Positions 6,995-16,864 of a stretch of DNA of 64,000 bases are shown here, piece by piece. A model generated the notes under the pieces. That model was not told the origin of the DNA and did no database searches. It saw nothing but the letters and a program-made list of their open reading frames with translations. The DNA is from Acidobacteriota bacterium. Lineage in GTDB: Bacteria > Acidobacteriota > Vicinamibacteria > Vicinamibacterales > UBA2999. Both the position numbers and the translations under genes were made by a program. The stretch is from NCBI GenBank assembly GCA_018000455.1, contig JAGNJW010000006.1:142873-206872 (forward strand), written 5' to 3'. Each line of letters begins with the position of its first letter. Position 1 is the stretch's first letter.

Positions 6995-8833
6995 ATGCGC
7001 CCCGTCGCCCTGCTGCTCGCCGTTGCCGCGATAGCGACCCCGGCGGCCCGCCAGGCCGTGCCGGACCCCGTCGTGGTCGTCGAGACGAACCTCGAGGCGC
7101 GGATGCGGGACGGGGTGGTGCTACGCGCCGACGTCTACCGTCCGGTCGTCGCCGGCCGCCGCCCGGCGCTGCTCCAGCGCACGCCCTACTCGAAGAACCC
7201 CGAGGCGCCCGACAGTCAATACCATCGGCTGGCCCGGGCCGGCTTCGTCGTGGTCGTGCAGGACACACGCGGCCGCTACATGTCGGACGGCGTGGCCGTG
7301 CCGCACGACGAAGGCGCCGATGGCTACGACACCATCGAGTGGGTGGCGCAGCGCCCCTACGTGGACGGCCGCGTCGGCATGTTCGGTGGCAGCTACAGCG
7401 CCACCGTGCAACTCCTGGTCGCGCCCATGAAGCCGCCGCATCTGGCGGCGCTCTTCCCGTCGGCCTCGTATGCCAGCCGCTACGACATGGTCTTCCAGGG
7501 CGGCGCGTTCTACCTCGGCGACGGTCTGAGCTGGAATCTCGGCCAGGCCAAGGACGTGCGCCGCCGGATGCTCGAGCCGGGCGCCCACCGCGACGGCGAG
7601 CTGGGCCTCACGCCGGAGGAGCGCACGCAGTTGCGCGAGCAGTGGTACTGGCATCTGCCGCTCAACTCGATCGAGGCCCTGCAGCTGCGCCGCTACGCGC
7701 CCGGCTACTGGGACCTGCTCGCGCATCCCTCCTATGACGACTTCTGGACGACCTTCGACGTCGCCGCGAGGCATCCCCAATTCGAGGTGCCCGCCTATCA
7801 CCTCACTGGGTGGTACGACAGCCTGCTCAATGGCACGCTGGCCAACTTCAGCGGCCTGCGCGCCCACGCCGGCACCGAACGGGCGCGCCGCAACCAGCGG
7901 CTCATCGTGGGCCCGTGGACGCACGCCCGGCCCACGGCCGCCACGACGAAGATCGGCGACGTGGACTTCGGACCCGATGCCGGCTTCGACTCCGAGGGCC
8001 TCATCGTGCGCTGGTTCCAGCACTGGATGCCGGCGGCGCACAGCCCCGCCAACCCGGGGCCAGGCAAGACGGCCGACCTGGCTGGAAACGCGCCCTACCC
8101 ACCCGACTGGCCGGGCGCGCCGGTGCGCCTGTTTCTCATGGGAGAGAATCGCTGGCGCGACGAGCAGGAGTGGCCGCTGACCCGCGCGACGCCGACAGCC
8201 TTCTACCTGCAGAGCGGCGGCAACGCGCGCGGGCTCACCGGCGACGGCCGCCTCGAGCGCGCGGCTCCGGGCAGTGGGTCCACCGAGCCCGACACCTTCA
8301 CCTACGATCCGGCGACGCCGGTGCCCACGGGCCTCTCCGGCGCCTACTCGCGCATGCCCGTCGATCGGCGCGAGATCCAGCAGCGCGACGACGTGCTCGT
8401 TTACACCTCGCCGCCCCTCACCGCGCCGCTGGAGGTCGTCGGGCCCATCAGGGCGGTGCTGTGGATCGCGACGACGGCGACGGACACCGATTTCACGGCG
8501 GCCATCAGCGACGTGCAGCCGGATGGCACGGCCCGAGCGCTTACGGACGGGATTCTGCGCGCGCGCTACCGCGCCAGCCGCACCGCGCCGTCACTACTGA
8601 CGTCCGGCGCGCCCTACGAACTCACGATCGAGGTCGGTGCCACCGGGAACGTCTTCCTGCCCGGCCACCGCATCCGTCTCGAGGTCTCGAGCAGCAACTT
8701 TCCGCGCTACGACCGTAACCCCAACACCGGAGCACCGTTCGCCTCCGACGCCGCGACCGTGACCGCTCACCAGACCGTCTTCCACGACCAGGCCAAACCG
8801 TCGCGCCTCGTCCTGCCGGTGATCCCCCGATGA
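6995..8833 (+). CDS. Secreted CocE/NonD (X-Pro dipeptidyl-peptidase S15) family hydrolase
   Basis: 612 residues. The ATG at 6995 starts a classic signal peptide (MRPVALLLAVAAIATPAARQA); the in-frame ATG at 6977 overlaps the -10 box and is less likely. The alpha/beta-hydrolase domain has the nucleophile S133 in MFGGSYSATVQ and the LIVGPWTH segment typical of the Asp/His side of the triad. The C-terminal jelly-roll domain carries the family hallmark IRLEVSSSNFPRYDRN. Members cleave X-Pro peptides, cocaine-like esters or acyl-amino-acid bonds, and the substrate here is unknown. The stop overlaps the start of the M28 peptidase by 4 nt, so the pair is co-translated and probably digests peptides outside the cytoplasm. 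Confidence 0.9.
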   Translation: MRPVALLLAVAAIATPAARQAVPDPVVVVETNLEARMRDGVVLRADVYRPVVAGRRPALLQRTPYSKNPEAPDSQYHRLARAGFVVVVQDTRGRYMSDGVAVPHDEGADGYDTIEWVAQRPYVDGRVGMFGGSYSATVQLLVAPMKPPHLAALFPSASYASRYDMVFQGGAFYLGDGLSWNLGQAKDVRRRMLEPGAHRDGELGLTPEERTQLREQWYWHLPLNSIEALQLRRYAPGYWDLLAHPSYDDFWTTFDVAARHPQFEVPAYHLTGWYDSLLNGTLANFSGLRAHAGTERARRNQRLIVGPWTHARPTAATTKIGDVDFGPDAGFDSEGLIVRWFQHWMPAAHSPANPGPGKTADLAGNAPYPPDWPGAPVRLFLMGENRWRDEQEWPLTRATPTAFYLQSGGNARGLTGDGRLERAAPGSGSTEPDTFTYDPATPVPTGLSGAYSRMPVDRREIQQRDDVLVYTSPPLTAPLEVVGPIRAVLWIATTATDTDFTAAISDVQPDGTARALTDGILRARYRASRTAPSLLTSGAPYELTIEVGATGNVFLPGHRIRLEVSSSNFPRYDRNPNTGAPFASDAATVTAHQTVFHDQAKPSRLVLPVIPR

Positions 8834-11004
8834 TCCCAGTGTCTCTTGTCCGCGCGAGCGTGGTGCTCCTGCTGGTTGCGGCGCTCGGCGCCTGCCGCGC
8901 CGATCGACCTGCGAGCCCCACCTCATCCGCCGCCGCGCGCGTCAAGTTGGGCTACACGCCGGCATCGTCGGTGGCGCAGCAGGCGCTCGAGACCCGTTTC
9001 CGTGCGCTCATCTCCGCCGACTCGATGTCGTCGCTGCACCGGCCCCTCACCGAGCGCCCGCATCCGGCGGGTTCGGCCGGGACCCTGCAGGTCGTGAAGT
9101 ACCTCCAGGACACGCTGGCCGGCTTCGGCTTCGACGTCGTGACCCACGAGTATCAGGTGCTGCTGGCCAGGCCCCGGAAGATCGAGATTACGATGATGGC
9201 GCCGACGCGCCGCGCGCTCAGTGTCAACGAGCCCGCGATCTCCGACGACCCCACCTCGAGCCATCCTGAACTCGGCGGCGGTTATGTGGCCTACTCCGCG
9301 TCGGGTAGGGCGGCCGGCCAGGTCGTCTACGTGAACTACGGTCTGCCTGCCGACTATGCGGAGCTGGCGAGTCTCGGCGTGTCGCTCGAGGGCAAGATCG
9401 CGCTGGCGCGCTACGGTCGCAGCCACCGTGCGGTGAAGGCGCACACGGCGGAGCAGGCCGGCGCCCGCGCGCTCATCCTCTACAGCGATCCCGGGGACGA
9501 CGGCGCCGTCAAGGGCCCGGCGTGGCCCGACGGGTACTGGCGCGGCGAGCACATGGTGCAGCGCGGCAACGCCAAGTACAGCTGGTTCTGGCACGGTGAT
9601 CCGCTGACACCCGGCGTCGGCGCCACCAAGGACGCGCCGCGCCTGGCAGAAGCGACCGCCCCCACGCTGCCGAAGATCCCCGTCGTGGTTCTCGGTTGGG
9701 GTGAGGCGAAGCACCTGATGGCAGCGCTCGGGGGGCCAGATGCCCCAGAACGGTTTCGCGGCGGCCTGAAGCTGCCCTACAAGGTGGGCCCCGGCCCCGC
9801 CGCGGTGCGCGTCAGCGTCGACATGGACCAGGGCCTGCGCCCGATCTATGACCTCGTCGCGTCGCTCAAGGGCACGACGACGCCCGAGCGTGTGGTGCTC
9901 TTCGGCACCCACCACGACGCCTGGACCTTCGGCGGCGTCGATCCCGGCACCGGCGCGACGGCGCTGCTGGAAGTGGCAAAAGGCCTCGGGCAGCTCGCCA
10001 GGAGCGGCTGGACTCCGGCGCGCACGATCTCATTCGCCTTCTGGGATGCCGAGGAGTTCGGCCTGGTCGGCTCGACCGAGTACGCAGAGGACTTCAAACA
10101 GCGGCTCCAGGAGCAGCTCATCATGTACGTCAACACCGACATGTACATGAAGGGCCGGTTCGATCCGGGCGGCGTGCCCTCGCTGACCGCGTTCGTCACC
10201 GACGTGGTCAGAGACGTTCCCCAAGGTGCCTCCACCGTCTACGACGAATGGAAGGCGTCGGAGGTGGCGCGGCAGAAGGTCGCCGACACCGGAGCGTTCA
10301 CGCCGGATCTCGAACCACTCGGCAGCGGCGCCGACTTCGTCCCGTTTCAGGACCATCTGGCCGTGCCCACCATGGCCATCGAGTTCATCGGCGAGAACGG
10401 CTACGGCTTCGGCACCTACCACACGAACTACGACTCGCGCGCCTACGTCGAGAACATCGCCGACCCGGGCTTCGAGCAGGGTGTCCTGATGGCGCAGGTG
10501 CTCGGCACGCTCGCACTGCGCATGGGCGAGGCCGACGTCGTGCCCTTCCGCTTCTCGCACTACGCGGCGAAGCTCTCGCGCGCCATCGACGACGCCGAAG
10601 CATGGGCGGCAGACGCCGGGCTGGCCGCCGAGTCACAGAGCTTGCGGACGCGCGCGCAGGCGGCCGCGACGGCGGCTCGCCGTCTCGAGACCGCCATCGA
10701 CACCGGACTGGCCGCCGGCACGCTGACGCGCGGTTCGGCTTCCTCGCTGAACGACCGGCTCGCCCGCATGGAGCAGACGCTGGCCGACGACGACGGTGCG
10801 CCCGACACCAAGTGGTACCGGCACGTGTTCTACGGCTGGAACATCTACTCGCTCTACGACGGCCAGCCCTTTCCGGGGCTGGCCGAAGCCTATCGCCTGA
10901 AGGACGCTGCCCGCGCCGCTCACGAGCGTGGCCGCATCCTGCGCGCGCTCGATCGGATGGTGGCCGAGCTCGCCGCGGCCGCCAGCACCGCGGCTGGGCG
11001 CTGA
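8830..11004 (+). CDS. M28 family metallopeptidase, glutamate carboxypeptidase II-like lipoprotein
   Basis: 724 residues. A lipoprotein signal ends in the lipobox LGAC (Cys 21). The order is PA-domain insertion (about 150-300), M28 zinc peptidase core (about 340-560) and a helical transferrin-receptor-like dimerisation domain at the C-terminus, the architecture of glutamate carboxypeptidase II. Zinc ligands and catalytic residues are visible: THHDAW (H362), GGVDPGTGA (D374) and FWDAEEFGLVGS. It should release C-terminal or acidic residues from peptides in the periplasm. It overlaps the S15 gene by ATGA and is followed closely by a diguanylate cyclase. Confidence 0.92.
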   Translation: MIPVSLVRASVVLLLVAALGACRADRPASPTSSAAARVKLGYTPASSVAQQALETRFRALISADSMSSLHRPLTERPHPAGSAGTLQVVKYLQDTLAGFGFDVVTHEYQVLLARPRKIEITMMAPTRRALSVNEPAISDDPTSSHPELGGGYVAYSASGRAAGQVVYVNYGLPADYAELASLGVSLEGKIALARYGRSHRAVKAHTAEQAGARALILYSDPGDDGAVKGPAWPDGYWRGEHMVQRGNAKYSWFWHGDPLTPGVGATKDAPRLAEATAPTLPKIPVVVLGWGEAKHLMAALGGPDAPERFRGGLKLPYKVGPGPAAVRVSVDMDQGLRPIYDLVASLKGTTTPERVVLFGTHHDAWTFGGVDPGTGATALLEVAKGLGQLARSGWTPARTISFAFWDAEEFGLVGSTEYAEDFKQRLQEQLIMYVNTDMYMKGRFDPGGVPSLTAFVTDVVRDVPQGASTVYDEWKASEVARQKVADTGAFTPDLEPLGSGADFVPFQDHLAVPTMAIEFIGENGYGFGTYHTNYDSRAYVENIADPGFEQGVLMAQVLGTLALRMGEADVVPFRFSHYAAKLSRAIDDAEAWAADAGLAAESQSLRTRAQAAATAARRLETAIDTGLAAGTLTRGSASSLNDRLARMEQTLADDDGAPDTKWYRHVFYGWNIYSLYDGQPFPGLAEAYRLKDAARAAHERGRILRALDRMVAELAAAASTAAGR

Positions 11005-11020
11005 TGCCGGTGGACGTGCG

Positions 11021-12178
11021 ATGGCCGAAGCGCAGCAACTGCTCCTCTGGCAATGGAGCACCGCCGTCCAGCTGACATCGCTCGTCATGATCGCGACCTT
11101 CTTCGTGGTGCTCGCGCGTTTTGATCGGCGTGCGGAACTGCGTTGGTGGGCGCTGGCGTGGGCAGCCAATCTGCTGGCGCTGACGGTTACCCTGGTCTTC
11201 TGGTACGTGCGCCCAGATTCGTGGCAGCCGCTCGTGCCTGGCCTCTACATCGGAGCGAAGACGGCCTTCGTGCTGCTCTTCGTGCAGGGCGTCTGGCTGG
11301 TGACGCGGCCGGGCGCGCGCCTGTTGAGTGCGACCAGACTCACCGTCGCGGTCCTGGCGTCGGGCCTGGCTGGCGCGGTGTTCCTCGGCTCGGTGCCGGC
11401 GGTGGGCGTCGCGCAACACCTGCCCATGGGCGTCGTGTTCGTGGTGCTGGCTCTCGTCACGGCGCGTGCACCGGGACTTCTGTGGCTGGCCGTGGCCGTC
11501 GGCGCCCGCGGCGTCGTCGCCCTGTTCGAGGCTGGCGCCTACGCGCTGCAGATGACGGCCGGTTGGGAGAGCGACTGGCAGGCCGGCTCGGCGGCGTTCC
11601 TCTCAGCCAGCTCGGCCTTCGACATGAGCGCGGAGTGGCTGCTGGTGCTCGGCAGCGTGCTGACGGTGTCGGCGCGCACGCAGCGCGACCTGGAGGTGAC
11701 CAATCTCGAACTGCTGTCCGCCCAGGAGCACCTGCGCACGCTGGCCGATCGTGACCCCCTGACCACTCTGGCCAACCGGCGGGTGCTGGCGGAGATCTTT
11801 CGTGCCGTGCAGCCGGTGGGCGCCATGCCGCTCTTCTTCGATCTCGACCGGCTCAAGGCCCTGAACGATCAGCATGGCCACCTGGCCGGAGACAGCTGCC
11901 TTCGCGATTTCGCCGCGGCACTGCGCGACTCGTTCCGGCCAGCCGATCACGTGGTCCGCTACGGCGGCGACGAGTTCCTGGTCGTGGCGCAGGGGCTCGA
12001 TCGCGCCTCGGCCATCGCCCGTGTCGAGGCGTTGTCGACGCGGGTTCGAGGAGATCGCCGGGACGCGCCGGCCTACGACTTCTCGGTCGGCATGTCGGAG
12101 CTGCTGGCCGACGGGCAACCCGAGGCGGCCCTGAGCGCGGCCGACGCCGAGATGTACCGCGCCAAGGCCGGCAAGTAG
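11021..12178 (+). CDS. Membrane-bound diguanylate cyclase (GGDEF)
   Basis: 385 residues. About six hydrophobic segments (roughly 10-215) form a membrane sensor without a recognised ligand motif, followed by a GGDEF domain. The active-site loop is intact (RYGGDEF, G315-F319) and an RxxD inhibition site (RPAD) lies just before it, so it should make c-di-GMP from GTP with product inhibition. The ATG at 11021 is chosen because it leads directly into the first membrane helix and lies 16 nt after the M28 stop. Its cue may relate to the upstream peptidases, but nothing in the sequence proves this. Confidence 0.9.
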   Translation: MAEAQQLLLWQWSTAVQLTSLVMIATFFVVLARFDRRAELRWWALAWAANLLALTVTLVFWYVRPDSWQPLVPGLYIGAKTAFVLLFVQGVWLVTRPGARLLSATRLTVAVLASGLAGAVFLGSVPAVGVAQHLPMGVVFVVLALVTARAPGLLWLAVAVGARGVVALFEAGAYALQMTAGWESDWQAGSAAFLSASSAFDMSAEWLLVLGSVLTVSARTQRDLEVTNLELLSAQEHLRTLADRDPLTTLANRRVLAEIFRAVQPVGAMPLFFDLDRLKALNDQHGHLAGDSCLRDFAAALRDSFRPADHVVRYGGDEFLVVAQGLDRASAIARVEALSTRVRGDRRDAPAYDFSVGMSELLADGQPEAALSAADAEMYRAKAGK

Positions 12179-12203
12179 ACGTGCCGCACCGTATGGCTCG
12201 TGC

Positions 12204-12209
12204 TAGCAT
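12204..12209 (+). promoter_or_regulatory. -10-like element (TAGCAT) before the formate dehydrogenase operon
   Basis: TAGCAT lies 19 nt before the ATG at 12229. No FNR-like or other operator was recognised nearby. Confidence 0.35.
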
Positions 12210-12228
12210 CGGCGCGGAGTCGCGCACC

Positions 12229-15200
12229 ATGGATTCGGGCCGACGACAGTTCCTCAGAGGATCGACTCTCGCTGGCGCAGCCGTTTCGGTGCTCGGTTTC
12301 GACCTGGGCCCGGCCGAGGCCGAGGTGCGGGCGCTGAAGATCGCGCGCACCACCGAGACGCGTTCTACCTGCCCCTATTGCTCGGTGAGTTGCGGCGTCA
12401 TCATCCACACGCTGGGCGACCGCTCGCGCAACGTCACGCCGACGGTGGTGCACGTCGAGGGCGATCCCGATCATCCGATCAACCAGGGGACGCTCTGTCC
12501 CAAGGGCATCACGCTCGAGCAGAACATCGTCAACGACCGTCGTCTCACGACCGTGAAATACCGCGCGCCAGGCGCCACTACGTGGGAGGACAAGTCCTGG
12601 GACTGGACCATCGCCCGCATCGCGCGGCTCGTCAAGGACACCCGCGATCGCCATCTCATCGAGCGCGACGCGCGCGGCCGTTCGGTGCGTGCCTTCACCG
12701 CGATGGGCGTCGTCGGCGGCTGCACCGACACCAATGAGATCAACTACCTGCTCGTGAAGGCGTTCCGCGCCGGCCTGGGCGTGGTGCCGATCGAGCAGCA
12801 AGCCCGCATATGACACGGACCCACGGTGGCCAGTCTGGCCGCCACGTTCGGACGCGGGGCGATGACCAACGGATGGACCGACATCGAGAACGCCGACGTC
12901 ATCCTGGCGATGGGCGGCAATCCCGCCGAGAACCACCCGGTGGGCTTCCGCTTCGTCATGGAGGCCAAGCGCAACCGGCGCGCCAAGCTCGTGTCGGTCG
13001 ATCCGCGCTACAACCGCACATCGGCGGTCTCTGACGCCTTCGTTGCGATCCGCGCCGGGACCGACATCGCGTTCCTGGGCGGGCTCATCCACTACGCGCT
13101 GTCCAAGGAGCGCTACCACCGCGAGTACGTGCGGCTCTTCACCAACGCCTCGTTCCTCGTCAGCGACGACTACGCCTTCGACGAGGTTCAAGGCGTGTTC
13201 TCCGGTTGGAACGACCAGGCCAAGGGCTATTCCGACACCTCGAGCTGGGCGTATCAACTCGACGAGCGCGGCCATGCGAGAGTCGACCCCTCGCTCGAAC
13301 ATCCGCGCTCGGTGTTCCAGGTGATGAAGACGTTCTACGCGCGCTACACGCCGGCGCAGGTGGCCGACATCTGCGGCTGCACGACGTCCGACTTCGAGAA
13401 GGCGGCCGAGCTCATCACCAGCACGTTCGAGGCCGGCAAGGTCGGCACCATCTGCTACGCGCTCGGCTGGACGCACCACAGCCACTCGGTGCAGCTCATT
13501 CACGCGGCCGCGATGCTGCAGCTCCTGCTCGGCAACATCGGCCGGCCGGGCGGCGGACTGAACGCGCTGCGCGGCCACTCGAACATCCAGGGCGGCACCG
13601 ACTGCGGCATGGCGTACCACAACCTGCCGGGATACATCCCCATCCCGAAGGCCGATCACGCCACGCTGCAGACGTTCGTCGACGCCGTGACGCCGAAGGC
13701 GCTCAGGCCTACGGCCACCAACTTCTGGTCGAACACCGATCGCTTCGTGGTGAGTCAGCTCAAGGCCTACTACGGCACCGCCGCGACGCCGTCCAACGGC
13801 TTCGGCTACGACCTGCACCCACGGCTGCCGCAGTCGGCCGAGGGCGCCGACGAGAACTGGAGCTGGGCCTACATGTTCGACCGCATGTACCGCGGCGACA
13901 TGGAAGGCCTGTTCGCGTTCGGCATGAATCCCGTCAGCAACGGGCCGCACTCGAAGAAGGTCGTGTCGGCGCTGTCGAAGCTGAAGTGGCTGGTCGTGGC
14001 CGAGAACTTCGAACAGGAGACGGCCGCCTTCTGGCGCGACGATATCCAGGCGCTGGTGGACCAGACGCCGGCCGACGTGGCGACGGAAGTGTTCATGCTG
14101 CCGGCCGCCAACTTCGCCGAGAAGGACGGCGCCTTCGTGAACTCGGCGCGCTGGATCCAGTGGAAGTGGAAGGCCGTCGACCCGCCGGGCGAGGCCCGGC
14201 CCGACCAGGAGATCATCGCGCGCATCTTTCTGGCCGTGCGCGAACTCTACGCCCGCGAAGGCGGCGTGCACCCGGCGCCGGTGGCTGCGCTCGACTGGTG
14301 GTACTCGAATCCCGCCAGCCCCTCGCTCGATGAGGTTGCCAAGGAGATCAACGGCTGGGCCATCGAAGACGTGAAGGACGCCGCCGGCACCGTCGTGCTT
14401 CGCAAGGGCCAGCAGCTGTCGCGATTCACCGAGGCGCAGGCCGACGGCAGCACGGCGTCGGGCAACTGGCTCTATATCGGGATGTACACCGACGCCGGCA
14501 ACCTCGCCAAGCGCCGCTCGTTCGCAGACCCGAGCGGACTCGGACGCTATCCGGAGTGGGGATTCAGCTGGCCGGCCAACCGCCGCATTCTCTACAACCG
14601 CTGCTCGGCCGACGGCCAGGGCCAGCCGTGGGACGGCTCGCGCGTCGGCATCCAGTGGAACGGCACGCGCTGGACCGGTGACGTGCCGGACTTCGGCGCC
14701 GACAGCCCGCCCGGGGACGGGGCCGGCGCGTTCCTGATGCTGCCGGAAGGGCAGGCACGGCTCTTCGTGCCGGGGCAGTTCGTCGAAGGGCCGTGGTCGG
14801 AACACTACGAGCCGGCCGAGTCGCCGGTGGCCAATCCACTTCATCCGGTGCAAAGCAGCAATCCCGCTATCCACCGCTTCACGACCGAGCACGACGTGTT
14901 GGGCAGCGCCGACAAGTTCCCCATCGTCTGCACGACCTATCGCTTGACCGAGCACTTCCACTACTGGACCAAGAACAATCCCTACTCGATGCAGCTCCAG
15001 CCGGAGTTCTTCGTCGAGATCTCGGAGGAACTCGCGCGCGAGAAGGCCATCGCGAGCGGCGACCGCGTGCGCGTCACCTCGGCTCGTGGCGAAATCGAAG
15101 GCAAGGCGATGGTGACCAAGCGCATCAAGCCCTTGCTGGTCGCTGGCAAGGTGATGCATCAGATCGGGTTCCCGATTCACTGGGGCTTCCTCGGCCGGGG

Positions 15201-15312
15201 GCGGCAGCGCGGCTCGCTGGCCAACCTCGTCACGCCGACGGTGGTCGATCCCAACTCGCACGCACCCGAGTACAAGGGCTTCCTCGTAGCCCTCGACAAG
15301 GTGGAGGCGTAG
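12229..15312 (+). CDS. fdnG: Formate dehydrogenase-N alpha subunit, selenocysteine-containing
   Basis: 1,027 residues when the in-frame TGA at 12811-12813 is read as selenocysteine (residue 195); the frame is open on both sides and the flanks match the FdnG active site (QQARI-U-HGPTVASLA). The enzyme oxidises formate to CO2 at a molybdenum or tungsten bis-MGD centre on the outer face of the membrane. A Tat signal opens the protein (RRQFLRG). The [4Fe-4S] ligands are C48, C51, C55 and C90, followed by molybdopterin-binding domains to the C-terminus. The ATG at 12229 is chosen because it starts the Tat signal. The Fe-S and cytochrome b subunits and fdhE follow. Reading the TGA as a stop would split this into two false genes. 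Confidence 0.93.
12811..12843 (+). promoter_or_regulatory. UGA selenocysteine codon with bacterial SECIS hairpin
   Basis: After the UGA (12811-12813) and an 11-nt spacer comes a 7-bp stem, 12825-12831 paired with 12837-12843 (GGUGGCC with GGCCGCC, one G-U pair), and the pentaloop AGUCU. The enterobacterial formate dehydrogenase SECIS has the same 11-nt spacing and a GGUCU loop, so the GU recognised by SelB is kept. The hairpin is inside the coding sequence and should recruit SelB with Sec-tRNA. Confidence 0.88.
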
Positions 15313-15317
15313 CGACC

Positions 15318-16190
15318 GTGGCGTCGGCCCTCGATATCGTTCGCGTGTCGGGCACGACGCCGCCGGCTCCCGGCGTGCGCGCCGTGCCGCAGGTCGTGAA
15401 GCTCATCGACACCTCGACGTGCATCGGCTGCAAGGCCTGCGAGGTGGCGTGCCAGGAGTGGAACGACCTGCCGCCGGAACCGACCACCCAGGACGGCACC
15501 TACCAGACCCTGCCCGACACCACGGCTCACTTCTGGAACCTGATCAAGTTCAGTGAGCACGAGAGCCCGAAGGGCTTTCACTGGCTGATGCGCAAGGACC
15601 AGTGCATGCACTGCACGGAGCCAGGTTGCCTCATCGCCTGTCCCGCGCCCGGCGCCATCGTGCAATACGCCAACGGCATCGTCGACTTCGAGCAGGAGGC
15701 CTGCATCGGCTGTGGCTACTGCATCACCGGCTGCCCGTTCAACGTGCCGAAGTTCTCGAGCGATACGCGCCGCGTCTACAAGTGCACGCTGTGCGTGGAC
15801 CGCGTCGGGGAAGGACTGCAGCCGGCCTGCGTCAAGGCGTGTCCCACCAGCTGCCTCCAGTTCGGCACCAAAGGCGCGATGCTCGAGCTGGCCGAGCACC
15901 GCGTCGGCCAGCTCAAGGAGGACGGCTTCGCCGAGGCGGCCGTCTACGATCCGCCGGGTGTTGGCGGCACCGGCGTCGTGAGCGTGCTGGCGTTCGGCGA
16001 TCGCCCCGAGCTCTACGGCCTGCCCAAGGATCCCACCGTCCCGGCGGCCGTGCGGCTGTGGAAGGGCGCCCTCAAGTGGACGGGCAACGCCGCGCTCGTC
16101 GCCGGCCTCTTCGTGGCGGCGCTGCACTACATCCGCTACGGCCGCAAGCATGGTCCTGGCGCGGCGCCACCCGGAGGCGCCGCGGCATGA
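15318..16190 (+). CDS. fdnH: Formate dehydrogenase iron-sulfur (beta) subunit
   Basis: 290 residues. It passes electrons from the catalytic subunit to the membrane cytochrome through four [4Fe-4S] clusters. Four Cys groups are visible: CIGCKACEVAC, CMHCTEPGCLIAC, CIGCGYCITGC and CTLCVDR..CVKACP. A C-terminal membrane helix (about 252-272, ALVAGLFVAALHYI) anchors it. GTG at 15318, 5 nt after the fdnG stop, is the only start that gives a family-like N-terminus. The stop overlaps the next gene by 4 nt (ATGA). Confidence 0.93.
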   Translation: MASALDIVRVSGTTPPAPGVRAVPQVVKLIDTSTCIGCKACEVACQEWNDLPPEPTTQDGTYQTLPDTTAHFWNLIKFSEHESPKGFHWLMRKDQCMHCTEPGCLIACPAPGAIVQYANGIVDFEQEACIGCGYCITGCPFNVPKFSSDTRRVYKCTLCVDRVGEGLQPACVKACPTSCLQFGTKGAMLELAEHRVGQLKEDGFAEAAVYDPPGVGGTGVVSVLAFGDRPELYGLPKDPTVPAAVRLWKGALKWTGNAALVAGLFVAALHYIRYGRKHGPGAAPPGGAAA

Positions 16191-16864
16191 GCACGCCACG
16201 CCGTATCGTGCGCTACCCCTTCGGCGAGCGCCTCGTGCACGCGTCGGCGGCCGTGTCGTACGTCTACCTGCTGCTGACCGGGCTGGCGTTCTGGTCGCCG
16301 GCTTTCTACTGGCTGGCGATCGTGATGGGCGGCGGCTACCTGTCGCGCGCGCTGCATCCGTGGGCCGGCGCGATCTTCGCGCTGGTGGTCGGGCGGATGT
16401 TCGCGATGTGGCGGGCCCAGATGCGCACGACCGACGCCGACCGCGCCTGGCGCCGCCAGATGGCGCACTACGTCCGGAACGAAGACCAGCACGTGCCGCC
16501 GGCGGGGAAGTTCAACTTCGGGCAGAAGCAGCTCTTCTGGGTGATGTCGTGGGCGGCGCTCGTGCTGTTGGCCTCGGGCCTCGTGCTCTGGATGCCGCAG
16601 TGGGTGCCGGCGTCGCTTGCCTGGGTGCGCCAGATCTCCGTGCTCACGCATGCCGTCGCGGCACTCGTCACCATGGGCGCCTTCATCGTGCACCTCTACA
16701 TGGGGCTGGCCGTCGTTCCCGGCGGGCTCCACGCCATCCTGCACGGCGAGGTGAGCGACGCGTGGGCGCGTCACCACCATCCGCTCTGGCTCGGCGACGA
16801 GGGCGCCTCCGGCGGGACGTCCACCCCGGCCCCGGCGCCGGTCACGCGTGACGCCGAACGCTGA
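16187..16864 (+). CDS. fdnI: Formate dehydrogenase cytochrome b (gamma) subunit
   Basis: 225 residues with four membrane helices and the conserved haem-ligand histidines: H in ERLVHASAAVSY, H in SRALHPWAGAIF, and two in SVLTHAVAALVTMGAFIVHL. The subunit takes electrons from the beta subunit through two b haems and reduces quinone in the membrane. The start overlaps fdnH (ATGA) and the end overlaps fdhE by 17 nt, so translation is coupled across the operon. The last ~20 residues are a low-complexity Pro/Ala tail. Confidence 0.92.
   Translation: MSTPRRIVRYPFGERLVHASAAVSYVYLLLTGLAFWSPAFYWLAIVMGGGYLSRALHPWAGAIFALVVGRMFAMWRAQMRTTDADRAWRRQMAHYVRNEDQHVPPAGKFNFGQKQLFWVMSWAALVLLASGLVLWMPQWVPASLAWVRQISVLTHAVAALVTMGAFIVHLYMGLAVVPGGLHAILHGEVSDAWARHHHPLWLGDEGASGGTSTPAPAPVTRDAER

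Noticed and set aside
12811..12813. TGA as a true stop splitting the formate dehydrogenase into two genes
   Set aside because: The frame continues in register on both sides, the flanks match the Sec site of FdnG, and a SECIS hairpin follows at the correct 11-nt distance.
12073..15261. Minus-strand open frame of about 1,060 codons
   Set aside because: It is an antisense shadow of the formate dehydrogenase alpha gene, with no recognisable motif or start context.
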